NCBI RefSeq assembly: GCF_963677155.1
Contig: NZ_OY781884.1
Coordinates: forward strand, 2,620,134 to 2,684,133
DNA length: 64,000 nt
Source: an uncultured Draconibacterium sp.
GTDB lineage: Bacteria > Bacteroidota > Bacteroidia > Bacteroidales > Prolixibacteraceae
Direction: 5' to 3'
Shown one piece after another: positions 9,254-17,636 of the stretch. Numbering within the stretch: the first letter of the stretch is position 1; each line of letters opens with the position of its first letter. The notes under the pieces were generated by a model, which worked only from the letters and a program-made list of their open reading frames with translations, searched no databases and had not been told where the DNA came from. The translations under genes and the position numbers were made by a program.

Positions 9254-9658
9254 ATGACAACGATAAAAACCATTTACCTGGGTGAATTACGCACCGAAAA
9301 TGAGCACCTGCAATCGGGCAATAAAGTGATAACCGATGCTCCAACCGACAATCGTGGAAAAGGAGAGTATTTCTCTCCAACTGACCTGCTGACAGCAGCT
9401 TTGGGGAGTTGTATAATGACGATTATGGGAATTAAAGCCCGCGATAACGGAATTGATATTGAAGGAACGCAGGTTGATGTAACAAAAATAATGGCTTCCG
9501 ATCCGAGACGTGTGGCAGAAGTAATTGTGGAATTTACTTTTCCGGCAAAAAATTATACCGACGAAGAAAAACAGCTGGTTGAAAGTGTTGCCGGTGTTAG
9601 CCCTGTTCCGTTAAGTTTACATCCAGACCTGATTCAGACTATTAAGTTTAACTGGTAG
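9254..9658 (+). CDS. OsmC-like protein
   Basis: 134 residues from the ATG at 9254 (a TTG two codons upstream is a weaker start). OsmC/YhfA-type features: GKGEYFSPTDLLTAALGSCIMTIMG with Cys53, then a helical segment and DEEKQLVESVAG. OsmC/Ohr enzymes reduce organic hydroperoxides with two cysteines. Here the second position (usually in a CPV motif) is Ser116 (VSPVPLSL), so the normal disulfide cycle is not possible; it may have another role or use external thiols. It stands alone, with the nikR-like gene divergent upstream. Confidence 0.82.
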   Translation: MTTIKTIYLGELRTENEHLQSGNKVITDAPTDNRGKGEYFSPTDLLTAALGSCIMTIMGIKARDNGIDIEGTQVDVTKIMASDPRRVAEVIVEFTFPAKNYTDEEKQLVESVAGVSPVPLSLHPDLIQTIKFNW

Positions 9659-9660
9659 AT

Positions 9661-9959
9661 TTAGCGTTTTATTAAACGACCTTGAAAAGCTCCGTTAGCC
9701 AGTTCGGCTTTTAGCAGATAAATCCCGGGGAAGAGGTCGGAGATGTTTATTCTTTCCGGTTGTGTGGAAAAATGTTTTACTTCCGCACCGTTCATAGCAA
9801 AAATATGAATATCGGTGATTTCTTGCGATGACGGGATTTGTAGGCTGATTTCAGTAGTAGCCGGATTGGGAAAAATCTCTACCTTTGGGAAGGTATTTCC
9901 TGAGCCATAGCATTAACCAAAATGCAAAGGAAAAGAAGAATGTGTACGAATCGTATCAT
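9661..9959 (-). pseudogene. Remnant of a T9SS cargo gene: signal peptide and sorting domain in different frames
   Basis: On the minus strand an ATG at 9959 opens a typical signal peptide (MIRFVHILLFLCILVNAMAQ) that stops at 9879. A different frame, open from about 9906 to the TAA at 9661, encodes a type A T9SS sorting domain: VEIFPNPATTEISLQIPSS, then FAMNGAEVKHF, LFPGIYLLKAEL and final GRLIKR. The cargo body is missing and the two ends are out of frame. The simplest reading is a secreted-protein gene that lost its middle by deletion. No homology search was done to identify the original cargo. Confidence 0.7.
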
Positions 9960-9996
9960 TGTTTAAAGATACAATTCCGCATGAAGATTTAAAGCA

Positions 9997-10030
9997 TAAA
10001 AAAAGCGAACCATGATGGTTCGCTTTTTTT
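9997..10030 (-). terminator. Terminator downstream of the ROK kinase gene
   Basis: Stem GCGAACCA (10005-10012) pairs with TGGTTCGC (10016-10023) around TGA, with A/T runs on both sides, so it could work in both directions. It lies 15 bases past the stop of the minus-strand ROK gene. Confidence 0.8.
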
Positions 10031-10044
10031 ATGTATGGATATGT

Positions 10045-11025
10045 TTATTCTTTTTCCAATTCTTTCCAGGCCAGTGCACTAGCTCCAACAATAGCAGCAT
10101 CGCCGGGTTTCAATTCCGATGGAAGAATCTTGATCTTATCTTTAAAGATAGGAAGCAAGTATTTTTCCATGTATTTTTTTGTTGGCGCAAAAATGTAATC
10201 GCCGGCAGCTGTTGGGCCACCAAACAAGAACACTGCTTCTGGACTAAGGTGGTGTACTGTATCAGCTAAACCTTGTCCGAGCCATGCACCCGTTTTCTCA
10301 AAAACTTCTAATGCAACTTTGTCGCCTTTTTCAGCAGCATCGTAAATCATTTTCGAGTCAAGTTCATTAAACGATTTATCGGCCAGTAAACTATCAGTAG
10401 CATTTTTCTGAACCATAATCTCAAAAGCAGTACGTTTCATTCCGGGTGCCGAACAATATGCCTCTAAGTGCCCCAGCGCAGTACATCCGCACAAACGTCC
10501 GCCGGGAATAAGTGTTGTATGACCACATTCGCCAGCAAAACCGTCGTGACCGTAAACCAAGTCGCCATTTACAACAATTCCACTACCTACGCCTGTGCCA
10601 AGTGTAAACATCACAAAGTTTTTCATGTCTTTAGCACCACCGTAAATCATTTCGCCGATAGCTGCTGCATTTGCATCGTTTGTTAGTGCAAGTGCTTCCA
10701 GATTAGGGAAGTGTGCGCGAAGTAGTTCTACCAAACGAACCACTCCTTTAAACGAAAGATTTGGTGCATATTCAATTGTTCCACTGTAGTAATTTCCGTT
10801 TGGAGCGCCAATTCCTATACCAAAAACTTCTAGGTTTTCATTCAATAACTTAACTGATTTGATCAGTTCTTTTATGGCCGCTGCCAAATCTGAGATATAT
10901 TGGTCGATATCGCCATGCGATGGTGTAGAAATATTGTCTTTTACCATCACATTTCCTTCAGCGTCAACTACGCCAATGGCAGTATTTGTTCCGCCAATAT
11001 CAACTCCAATTGCTACTTTCTTCAT
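10045..11025 (-). CDS. ROK-family sugar kinase (glucokinase-like)
   Basis: 326 residues from the ATG at 11025 (MKKVAIGVDIGGTNTAIGVV); a longer frame to 11097 adds an unlikely leader. It has the ROK phosphate-binding motif DIGGTNTAIGVVD, the middle motif FTLGTGVGSGIVVNGDLVYG and the GHTTLIPGGRLCGC region. The ROK zinc motif CxCGxxGCxE reads CGCTALGHLE here, with Thr for the usual Gly and His for the third Cys. There is no N-terminal helix-turn-helix, so it is a kinase and not a repressor. Likely substrates are glucose, mannose or N-acetyl sugars; the sequence does not decide. Monocistronic with its own terminator. Confidence 0.87.
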   Translation of the reverse strand: MKKVAIGVDIGGTNTAIGVVDAEGNVMVKDNISTPSHGDIDQYISDLAAAIKELIKSVKLLNENLEVFGIGIGAPNGNYYSGTIEYAPNLSFKGVVRLVELLRAHFPNLEALALTNDANAAAIGEMIYGGAKDMKNFVMFTLGTGVGSGIVVNGDLVYGHDGFAGECGHTTLIPGGRLCGCTALGHLEAYCSAPGMKRTAFEIMVQKNATDSLLADKSFNELDSKMIYDAAEKGDKVALEVFEKTGAWLGQGLADTVHHLSPEAVFLFGGPTAAGDYIFAPTKKYMEKYLLPIFKDKIKILPSELKPGDAAIVGASALAWKELEKE

Positions 11026-11235
11026 TTTTAATATGCTTATTAATTTAGATTTTATCTGTTTTTGCTGCGTGTTAGCAAAATTAAAAATATTATGCAATTG
11101 GTAGGTGGCTGGGCAGAGGTTTATGGCTATTTATTTTGAATTCATTTAAGCTTTAACGTTTTTTAAGAGGAAACTGAAATCCAGATCACAAAACAACGAT
11201 AAATTTTAATCGTACCTTTGTTGGCTATATTTATT

Positions 11236-11487
11236 ATGAAAGCAATTGGTAAGGCAGTTCTGAAGTTTTTGGGGTGGATACTTTTAATTCCGATTTATGT
11301 TTACAAATACGGAATATCGCCATTTACTCCGGCATCTTGCAGGCATATTCCCACCTGTTCGGAGTATGCTGTAAAGGCGATAAAAATTCACGGTCCGTTT
11401 AAAGGATTTGTGCTCACTGTCAGGCGTCTTTCAAAATGTCACCCGTGGGGCACGCACGGGTACGACCCCGTTCCGCCAAAAGAATAG
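11236..11487 (+). CDS. yidD: YidD membrane protein insertion factor
   Basis: 83 residues from the ATG at 11236. It shows the classic YidD pattern: amphipathic N-terminus, YKYGISPFTPASCRHIPTCS, a short basic helix and the end motif CHPWGTHGYDPVP. YidD helps YidC-dependent insertion of inner-membrane proteins. The usual neighbours rnpA/yidC are not here. A TTG start at 11218 is possible but has no support. Confidence 0.93.
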   Translation: MKAIGKAVLKFLGWILLIPIYVYKYGISPFTPASCRHIPTCSEYAVKAIKIHGPFKGFVLTVRRLSKCHPWGTHGYDPVPPKE

Positions 11488-11516
11488 CGGGGCAAAAAAC
11501 AGAAAGCTGAATTCAA

Positions 11517-11548
11517 TTTATTTATTCCAAAACATAAAACTAAATTTG
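11517..11548 (+). promoter_or_regulatory. Candidate Bacteroidota promoter for the znu operon
   Basis: A perfect -7 element TAAATTTG (TAnnTTTG) at 11541-11548 has TTTA (consensus TTTG) at 11517-11520, a 20-base spacer. Transcription would begin near 11554, about 30 bases before znuA. Confidence 0.5.
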
Positions 11549-11585
11549 TGGAACATTGTTAAGATGAGACACTAAAAAAATATTG

Positions 11586-12461
11586 ATGAAGAGAATAATA
11601 CTTTTATTGGTTGTGGCAACTTTGTTTGCATCGTGCGAGAACCAAAAGAAAGCAGAAAAAAGTGCCGGGTCCGACGTTGTTACCGTGAGTATTTTACCAC
11701 AAAAAACGTTTGTTGAAAAAATTGCGGGCGACGACTTTGAAGTAAACCTGCTTATCCCGACCGGATCGAGCCCGGCAGCCTATACACTTTTGCCTTCGCA
11801 GTTGAAGGATATTACCCGTTCGGCCATTTGGTTCCGTATTGGTTACATTGGTTTCGAGCACTCGTGGGCGGATAAAATTGAGCAGGCCAATACCAAAATG
11901 AAGGTGGTAAATATTTCGGAAGGACTGGATTTGATTGCCGACAAAATGGAACAACACGGCGATCATGTGCACATCGATGGAGTTGACCCGCATGTGTGGC
12001 TTTCTCCTGTTATGGTAAAACAAATGACGAAGGTAATTCTCGACGAACTTTCGGCGCTAAAACCCGAAAAAGCAGAAGACTACAAGGCCAACTACATGCG
12101 TTTTGTAAAAGAATGCGATCAGCTGAATATCGATATTAAAAATCAGTTGAAAGATTATGCCGGGCGAAAGTTTATTGTTTTTCACCCGAGCCTTTCGTAT
12201 TATGCCCGCGAATATGGTTTGGATCAGTATTCGCTTGAAACAGGAGGAAAAGAACCAACGCCTCAGCAGTTACGCAAAGTGGTTGATATGGCTAAAGCAG
12301 AAGGCATAGAAGTTGTTTACATTCAAAGTGAATTCGACCGGGAACATGCTCGTGTTTTTGCCGACGAAATTGGAGGTAAAATTATTCAGGTGTGGCCACT
12401 TAATCCGGAGTGGGAAGAAAACCTAAGAACGATGACCCAAATTCTGATTGATAATTTTTAA
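11586..12461 (+). CDS. znuA: Zinc ABC transporter substrate-binding lipoprotein (ZnuA-like)
   Basis: 291 residues from the ATG at 11586 with a lipobox (LFASC). Cluster A-I binding protein: VSILPQKTFVEKIAGDDF, GDHVHIDGVDPHVWLSP (metal-binding His), FIVFHPSLSYYAREYGL (second His), and IQSEFDREHA followed by ADEIGGKI. The His-rich loop of ZnuA is short here. It binds zinc or manganese in the periplasm and delivers it to the permease. Its stop overlaps the start of the ATPase gene by one base, so the operon is translationally coupled. Zinc is favoured over manganese by the cysteine-rich protein at the operon's end, but this is inference. Confidence 0.85.
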   Translation: MKRIILLLVVATLFASCENQKKAEKSAGSDVVTVSILPQKTFVEKIAGDDFEVNLLIPTGSSPAAYTLLPSQLKDITRSAIWFRIGYIGFEHSWADKIEQANTKMKVVNISEGLDLIADKMEQHGDHVHIDGVDPHVWLSPVMVKQMTKVILDELSALKPEKAEDYKANYMRFVKECDQLNIDIKNQLKDYAGRKFIVFHPSLSYYAREYGLDQYSLETGGKEPTPQQLRKVVDMAKAEGIEVVYIQSEFDREHARVFADEIGGKIIQVWPLNPEWEENLRTMTQILIDNF

Positions 12462-13207
12462 TGGATCCATTAATTAAAATAGAAAATCTGACGGTTGCTT
12501 ATGATAAAGTACCGGTGCTGGAAAATGTCGATCTCGAAATTTTTGAGAACGATTTTCTGGGAGTTATTGGCCCTAACGGAGGAGGCAAAACAACCTTGTT
12601 AAAAGCCATTTTGGGATTGAAGAAGCCGGAATCGGGGAAAATTCATTTCTCAAAAGAAATGAGCGGCCGGAAAAAACCAATTGGCTATTTACCACAGGTA
12701 CGGCATATTGATCGGAAATTCCCGATCACTGTTTTTGATGTGGTACTTTCGGGGGCCATTATGCAAAATCGCCAAAATGCCAAAAGTGTGGCAAAAGATA
12801 AAGCTGAAGCATTGCTCGAAGAAATGGGTGTTGCCGGAATTCGAAATAAAGCCATTGGCGAACTGTCGGGCGGGCAAATGCAACGTGTGTTTTTATGCCG
12901 TGCCTTGTTGAGCGATCCTAAACTTCTTGTTCTCGACGAACCGGATACTTTTGTGGATAACCGTTTTGAAGGCGAATTGTACGAAAAGTTGGAGAAGTTA
13001 AATGAAGAGCTTGCCATTCTTTTGGTTTCGCACGATGTGGGCACCATAACCAGCTGTGTAAAATCTATCGCTTGTGTAAATAAGTACCTTCATTATCATG
13101 CAAGTAATGTTATTTCGCAAGAACAGTTGGCGAATTATAACTGCCCAATACAAATTATCTCGCATGGCGAAGTTCCGCATACCGTTTTAAAGCATCATCA
13201 TCATTAA
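12461..13207 (+). CDS. znuC: Zinc ABC transporter ATP-binding protein (ZnuC-like)
   Basis: 248 residues. Walker A GPNGGGKTTL, signature LSGGQMQRVFLCRALL, Walker B LLVLDEPDTFVD and switch His in LVSHDVG are all intact, so it is an active-type ABC ATPase. The C-terminus ends in HHHH (LKHHHH), a natural metal-binding tail seen in some zinc-importer ATPases. It sits between the binding protein and permease genes, 1 base from the next. Confidence 0.9.
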   Translation: MDPLIKIENLTVAYDKVPVLENVDLEIFENDFLGVIGPNGGGKTTLLKAILGLKKPESGKIHFSKEMSGRKKPIGYLPQVRHIDRKFPITVFDVVLSGAIMQNRQNAKSVAKDKAEALLEEMGVAGIRNKAIGELSGGQMQRVFLCRALLSDPKLLVLDEPDTFVDNRFEGELYEKLEKLNEELAILLVSHDVGTITSCVKSIACVNKYLHYHASNVISQEQLANYNCPIQIISHGEVPHTVLKHHHH

Positions 13208-13208
13208 T

Positions 13209-14018
13209 ATGAACGCGATAATAGAATTATTTTCATACGAATTTTTTCAGAAAGCTTTTTTGGCCGCAGTGTTTGCCAGTATCTCGTGCGGGATAATTGG
13301 GGCATATATTGTTTCGCGGCGTATTGTGTTTATTAGTGGCGGAATTACACACGCTTCGTTTGGAGGAATAGGATTGGCATTTTTCCTCGGCTTTAATCCG
13401 TTGCTGGGAGCCGTACTTTTTGCTGTTTTGTCGGCTTTGGGCATACAGTTTTTTACTAAAGTGGCCGAAATTCGCGAAGATTCATCCATTGCAATTTGGT
13501 GGTCGTTGGGAATGGCACTAGGGATTATTTTTGTTTTCCTTACTCCTGGATACACACCAAACCTGATGAGTTACCTTTTCGGGAATATTCTTACGGTTAC
13601 CACTTCCGAGCTTTGGTGGATGTTTATGCTCAACCTGGTTATCGTTTTTTTCTTTGCCGTATTTCTTCGTAAAATCCTTTACATCGCTTTCGATGAGGAG
13701 TTTGCGCGCACGGCAGGTTTGCCGGTAGCCTTGTTCAACTACCTCATAATAGTGCTTATTGCGCTAACTGTTGTTTTAAACATCAGGGTAGTGGGTATCA
13801 TTCTTATTTTGTCGTTGCTGACTATACCACAGGCCACAGCCAATTTATACACCAACGATTTTAAACGCCTGCTGGTGTATTCGTCGTTGTTTGCTTTTGT
13901 TGGCACAATAGCCGGTTTGTTTATTTCCTATTTCCTGAATATTCCTTCAGGAGCTGCTATCATTTTTACGCTGGTTATTATTTTCGGAATACTTCGTTTG
14001 GTAAAATTATTCGTGTGA
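13209..14018 (+). CDS. znuB: Zinc ABC transporter permease (ZnuB-like)
   Basis: 269 residues, eight or nine hydrophobic helices. ABC-3 family pattern: AAVFASISCGIIGAYIVSRR, FISGGITHASFGGIGLAFFL, GMALGIIFVFLTPGYTPNLM and RVVGIILILSLLTIPQATAN. It forms the channel for the ZnuA/ZnuC importer. Its TGA shares its last base with the ATG of the next gene (TGATG), so that gene is part of the operon. Confidence 0.9.
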   Translation: MNAIIELFSYEFFQKAFLAAVFASISCGIIGAYIVSRRIVFISGGITHASFGGIGLAFFLGFNPLLGAVLFAVLSALGIQFFTKVAEIREDSSIAIWWSLGMALGIIFVFLTPGYTPNLMSYLFGNILTVTTSELWWMFMLNLVIVFFFAVFLRKILYIAFDEEFARTAGLPVALFNYLIIVLIALTVVLNIRVVGIILILSLLTIPQATANLYTNDFKRLLVYSSLFAFVGTIAGLFISYFLNIPSGAAIIFTLVIIFGILRLVKLFV

Positions 14019-14203
14019 TGTTTGTGCCGAAAAAGGAGAAAGTATACACTTGTAAAAACTGTGATTCTCAGTTTTCAAATCTTGATGTTCCGCGCACGTG
14101 TAGCAATTGTTTTGCCTGCACCGGATGCGAAATTTATATTTGCCCGCAGTGCGAAGAAGAGGTAGTTATTAAGGCGGTGAAGAAAAGAACAATTGGAAAA
14201 TAG
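14018..14203 (+). CDS. Small eight-cysteine zinc-ribbon-like protein in the znu operon
   Basis: 61 residues from the ATG at 14018, overlapping the permease stop by one base (a GTG at 14015 is less likely). It has eight cysteines in four pairs: CKNC, CSNC, FACTGC and CPQC, the layout of two small zinc ribbons, and is basic at both ends. I do not recognise a named family. Its coupling to a zinc importer suggests it uses, stores or senses zinc; the function is inferred only. No membrane segment or signal peptide, so it should be cytoplasmic. Confidence 0.7.
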   Translation: MFVPKKEKVYTCKNCDSQFSNLDVPRTCSNCFACTGCEIYICPQCEEEVVIKAVKKRTIGK

Positions 14204-14237
14204 CTTCATGTGTAAGACGGTAAAAATTTGTTTGCCG

Positions 14238-14315
14238 CAGCCGTGCAACGCTCCAGCCACAATATTTTTTTGCTTGTCGTAGCTGTGCAACATGCGAGCC
14301 AACAAGTTTTTTTGC
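14238..14315. repeat. Two degenerate direct copies, 42-base period
   Basis: Copies at 14238-14273 and 14280-14315 share an AGC-GTGCAAC core, a following GCCA and a T-run ending TTTGC. Similar flanks on both sides hint at a partial third copy. It may be a decayed intergenic repeat; it could also be a relic of a larger element. Confidence 0.4.
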
Positions 14316-14470
14316 CGGCCTATTGCAAATCCTTACTATAACAAGGCTTTAGCCCGTATTACAACAAAAATCGATCCGGACAGTAATGTTAATATGTGGT
14401 TCAATCTAAAAGGATTGCAGAACGTATATCGATTAGTATGATTTTACTTACAACTCAATTCAAGGGTAGA

Positions 14471-14513
14471 AAAAACAACTGCCCACTCTGATTAATCAGG
14501 CGGGCAGTTTAAA
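14471..14513 (-). terminator. Terminator of the nag operon
   Basis: AACTGCCC (14477-14484) pairs with GGGCAGTT (14502-14509), with an inner palindrome CTGATTAATCAG; on the minus strand a T-run follows. Confidence 0.8.
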
Positions 14514-14533
14514 TTTATTGAAATTCAGTTGGT

Positions 14534-15313
14534 TTAAACTGATTCTTTAAAATACTTTACTGTTCCTACTTTTAGTTCCATTGTGGCATCTTCGTCGCAA
14601 ACAATAATGCCGTTCGGATGCATTTGTAGTGCCGACAATGTCCACATGTGATTGATACCGTTTTCCACAACATTCTGCAGTGCGCGGGCTTTTTTGTATC
14701 CGTTTACTAAAACCAACACTTCATTCGAGTCGAGTACCGTTTGCACCCCAACAGTTAAAGCCTGTTTGGGCACCTGGTTTAAATCGTTGTCGAAGAAACG
14801 CGAGTTGGCTATAATCGTGTCGTAATTCAAATCTACCAAACGGGTGCGCGACTGAATCGACGATCCCGGGATGTTAAAAGCCAGGTGACCATCGGCGCCC
14901 ATTCCACCCATAAACAATTCAATACCTCCGTACGATTTAATTTTGGCTTCGTAACGCTCGCATTCAGCATCTAAATCGGCGGCGTTTCCGTCAAGAATAT
15001 TGATGTTCTCTTTTTTAATATCGATGTGATTAAAAAAGTTCTCGAACATAAAACTGTGGTAGCTTTCCGGATGGTTTTCGGCAATGCCTACGTACTCGTC
15101 CATGTTAAAGGTTACCACATTTTTAAACGATACTTTTCCTTGCTTGTACAGGTCAATCAGTGCTTTGTAAGTTCCCAATGGTGTTGATCCGGTTGGTAAA
15201 CCCAGCACAAATGGTTTTTCTGACGACGGCTCAAAATCACTAATTCTTTCGGCAATATGGTTGGCAGCCCAAATGCTTAATCCATCGTAGTTATTATGAA
15301 TTACTAGTTTCAT
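14534..15313 (-). CDS. nagB: Glucosamine-6-phosphate deaminase (NagB)
   Basis: 259 residues from the ATG at 15313 ([13 protein letters not shown]); E. coli NagB has 266. A longer frame to 15385 would run into the upstream gene. It has the phosphate-binding loop [12 protein letters not shown], the general-base motif TFNMDEYVG and the catalytic GADGHLAFN. The residue equivalent to E. coli Glu148 (FNEP) is Ile (FNIPGSS). It converts GlcN-6-P to fructose-6-P and ammonia, the last step of amino-sugar use. It lies 13 bases after the fusion gene, in one operon with a ROK regulator. Confidence 0.92.
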   Translation of the reverse strand: MKLVIHNNYDGLSIWAANHIAERISDFEPSSEKPFVLGLPTGSTPLGTYKALIDLYKQGKVSFKNVVTFNMDEYVGIAENHPESYHSFMFENFFNHIDIKKENINILDGNAADLDAECERYEAKIKSYGGIELFMGGMGADGHLAFNIPGSSIQSRTRLVDLNYDTIIANSRFFDNDLNQVPKQALTVGVQTVLDSNEVLVLVNGYKKARALQNVVENGINHMWTLSALQMHPNGIIVCDEDATMELKVGTVKYFKESV

Positions 15314-15326
15314 TATATTCTGGTTT

Positions 15327-17633
15327 TTAAAGTATATTTTCCATTGCTTTTCCCAGTTTATGGGCCTCTTCAAGGAATTGCTCAACGCTTAATTCGCGGT
15401 GGTAAATTACACCGTGTGTGGCGCGTAACAGCGGAGATTCGTTTTGATAGAAGAAGTTTTTACCTAATAGCAACTGTATTTGTTTGTGCTGATCGAACCA
15501 AACGCGTTGTGTAAGGTCGCTGAATTTACCATCTAACTGGTAACTTGGGAACGAAGCATTAACCTGTGTAATGTAACATTCCGAGAATGATTTGCCCAGT
15601 GTTGCTAACGAGTTCAACGATACCGGAACGATTACTTCAACATCCCACGGATTGTATTTAAACCACACATTGCGGTAACCAACAATTCGCAGCTTGCTCA
15701 GGTCTTCTTCTTTGCTCCAGTCTTCAACAGCCTTTGCAATGGCCATCAGCACTTTGTAGTGTGTATCTGGGCCGCTTCCCTGCGGATCCATTGCCAAACT
15801 AATAACTGTTGGTTTGTATTTTCTAAAGTCTTCCAGAATTGGAAGAATGTCTTTGTCGTAGTTCGATTCGCCCGAGTAAAAGCCTAAACGCAGGTGGTGA
15901 ACATTTTTCACCATAATGCCGTAGTGTGCCCAAACCAGTTCCTCTTCAAACTCACGAATCATTCCTTTCAGCTTCTGAATTTTTGGAGGATTTTTTCCGC
16001 CATCGTAAGTATTTTTCAGGCTGGTGAGAATCTCGAAAATCGTTTCACGAAGTTCTTCTTCATTTTTAATTCCCCAAATTAGAGCCAGTGCACGTACTAC
16101 GCGGTGACAAACTCCACGGCGCTTTTCTTCTTCATCTTGTGCAGCAATGTTGTCCAGGTAGTGATATATGTCTTTGTCCCACTTGTATTTGTATCCGTCT
16201 TTAAAAAAGTCGGGGAAATTAACCATTTCAATTTTACCCTTGTTTATCAGGTCTTTGGTATCAACCAGCAGGTTGTACAAAAAGGTATTTGTTACCGCTG
16301 TAAACCCCGATGTTGCTACCGAAAAATGCATTTCGTTGCTTGCGTCGCGCGACTGGCGGTTGGTCGTTGGCATAATGCCAAGCATAATATCGTCGTGGTG
16401 CGGGCCGGTGTGGTAGTACACCTGATTCTCCTCTTTTTTCATTCCTTTTTGCAGTTTTTCCAAAATTGAATCGATTACCGACTGAACGGTGTTTTCATTC
16501 AAATCAGGGATCATGCTGCAGTATTTGTCGGCTTTCAGGTCTTCCAAATCCAGTTTCGAGCCGAACTTGTTTATCTTTTTGCAGAGTTCAATTACTGCTC
16601 GCTCTGTTTTCTGGTGATTCCACGGAGTGCAGGTGTAGTAGCATTCAATGCTGTCGTCAAGAGTTACCGCTGCACCTTCAGTAAGGTAAAAACGTGCATT
16701 TTTTAGTTTTTGTAGTGCTGTTGCCGGATACGTTACCGAAGGTTCTTTCTCCAGCGAAGCTTTTATGGTGTCGGCAATGGCTTCGCCGGCAGCATAAACA
16801 ATTGCTTTGTTATCAGGGTTAAAAGTAAGTGTACCCAAGCCAATGGTAACAACCAGTCGGTTTTTCGATACTTCAATTCCGCCCAAATCCGCCGCAGTTA
16901 TGGCTTGCGTTTCAAAGTTTGTTTCGGTTAAACGTGTTGAAGAAAAATGATCAGATCCACGCGTGTTAAAAGCGATCAGTCCATCGGGGCCAATGCCGCT
17001 CAGGAAGAAACCGATTCCGCCTTTTTCACGAATTTTATTTTCGTAGGCTGTACACCAGTCATCAATTTTAAAAATCGATTCTTGCTGCAATTGCTCCTGA
17101 TGTGTTTTTGCTTCGCGGTAACGCAACGAGAGGTCGATTTTAAAATCCGGGAATATCTCGGAATAATGTTTGTCTTCTGCCAGTTTAATTTCTTCAGAAT
17201 TAATAAGCAGGGCATTTCCTTTTTTAAAGCCTAAACCTTCAATGTATTGTTTTTGTGCGTAATTGTAAAGGCTGTTGTGTTGCTCTGGGTTAATAGGGAA
17301 AAACTCGCCCATTTGTACAAAGGAGAGTTCGCTCAAATCAGGCTTTTTTACATCGGCTAAACCATATTTCTCTAGAAAGTCTTTTCCTTTCTTGTTGTTC
17401 CAGTTATCGAGCAAAAGATGGGTGAAATCCAGAAAATACTGTGCCGTTTTTCCTGTTGGCAAACAGGCTACACCATTGGGGTTTTTACTTGCCCACTCTA
17501 GAAAACTTAGTGCCGAAAGCAGCCCCAGTTTTGGGAAACTTTCAGTGGTGATATACGGAATTCTGGCTGAAATTTTCTTTGACTTTGTTTCTTCGAAAAA
17601 TGCTTCTTCAACCTTTGTAAAATTGACTTTCAT
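15327..17633 (-). CDS. NagB-like/PIG-L (LmbE) deacetylase fusion protein
   Basis: 768 residues. The N-terminal ~380 residues match the NagB fold ([33 protein letters not shown]). The catalytic base Asp of NMDEY is Gly (QMGEFF) and the His of DGHIAF is Leu, so the deaminase half looks inactive. From about residue 400 comes a PIG-L-type domain: [18 protein letters not shown], a metal-binding HxxD variant. The fusion type is known in Bacteroides as a long 'glucosamine-6-phosphate deaminase'. Likely role: N-deacetylation of an amino-sugar phosphate or conjugate feeding the true NagB. Operonic: 3 bases after the ROK regulator stop, 13 bases before nagB. Confidence 0.85.
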   Translation of the reverse strand: MKVNFTKVEEAFFEETKSKKISARIPYITTESFPKLGLLSALSFLEWASKNPNGVACLPTGKTAQYFLDFTHLLLDNWNNKKGKDFLEKYGLADVKKPDLSELSFVQMGEFFPINPEQHNSLYNYAQKQYIEGLGFKKGNALLINSEEIKLAEDKHYSEIFPDFKIDLSLRYREAKTHQEQLQQESIFKIDDWCTAYENKIREKGGIGFFLSGIGPDGLIAFNTRGSDHFSSTRLTETNFETQAITAADLGGIEVSKNRLVVTIGLGTLTFNPDNKAIVYAAGEAIADTIKASLEKEPSVTYPATALQKLKNARFYLTEGAAVTLDDSIECYYTCTPWNHQKTERAVIELCKKINKFGSKLDLEDLKADKYCSMIPDLNENTVQSVIDSILEKLQKGMKKEENQVYYHTGPHHDDIMLGIMPTTNRQSRDASNEMHFSVATSGFTAVTNTFLYNLLVDTKDLINKGKIEMVNFPDFFKDGYKYKWDKDIYHYLDNIAAQDEEEKRRGVCHRVVRALALIWGIKNEEELRETIFEILTSLKNTYDGGKNPPKIQKLKGMIREFEEELVWAHYGIMVKNVHHLRLGFYSGESNYDKDILPILEDFRKYKPTVISLAMDPQGSGPDTHYKVLMAIAKAVEDWSKEEDLSKLRIVGYRNVWFKYNPWDVEVIVPVSLNSLATLGKSFSECYITQVNASFPSYQLDGKFSDLTQRVWFDQHKQIQLLLGKNFFYQNESPLLRATHGVIYHRELSVEQFLEEAHKLGKAMENIL

Positions 17634-17636
17634 AAT

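Larger units (their letters stand above)
14204..14533. other. 330-base intergenic region with degenerate repeats and a terminator
   Basis: This gap follows the znu operon and precedes the convergent nagB end. It contains the two-copy repeat at 14238-14315 and the nagB terminator; the stretch 14316-14470 holds nothing recognised, and no ORF of interest is seen. Confidence 0.6.

Noticed and set aside
11026-11097. Longer ROK kinase start
   Set aside because: The extra residues are low-complexity and the DIGG motif is normally within 15 residues of the start, as with the ATG at 11025.
15314-15385. Longer NagB start
   Set aside because: It would overlap the upstream fusion gene; MKLVIHN at 15313 matches NagB N-termini.
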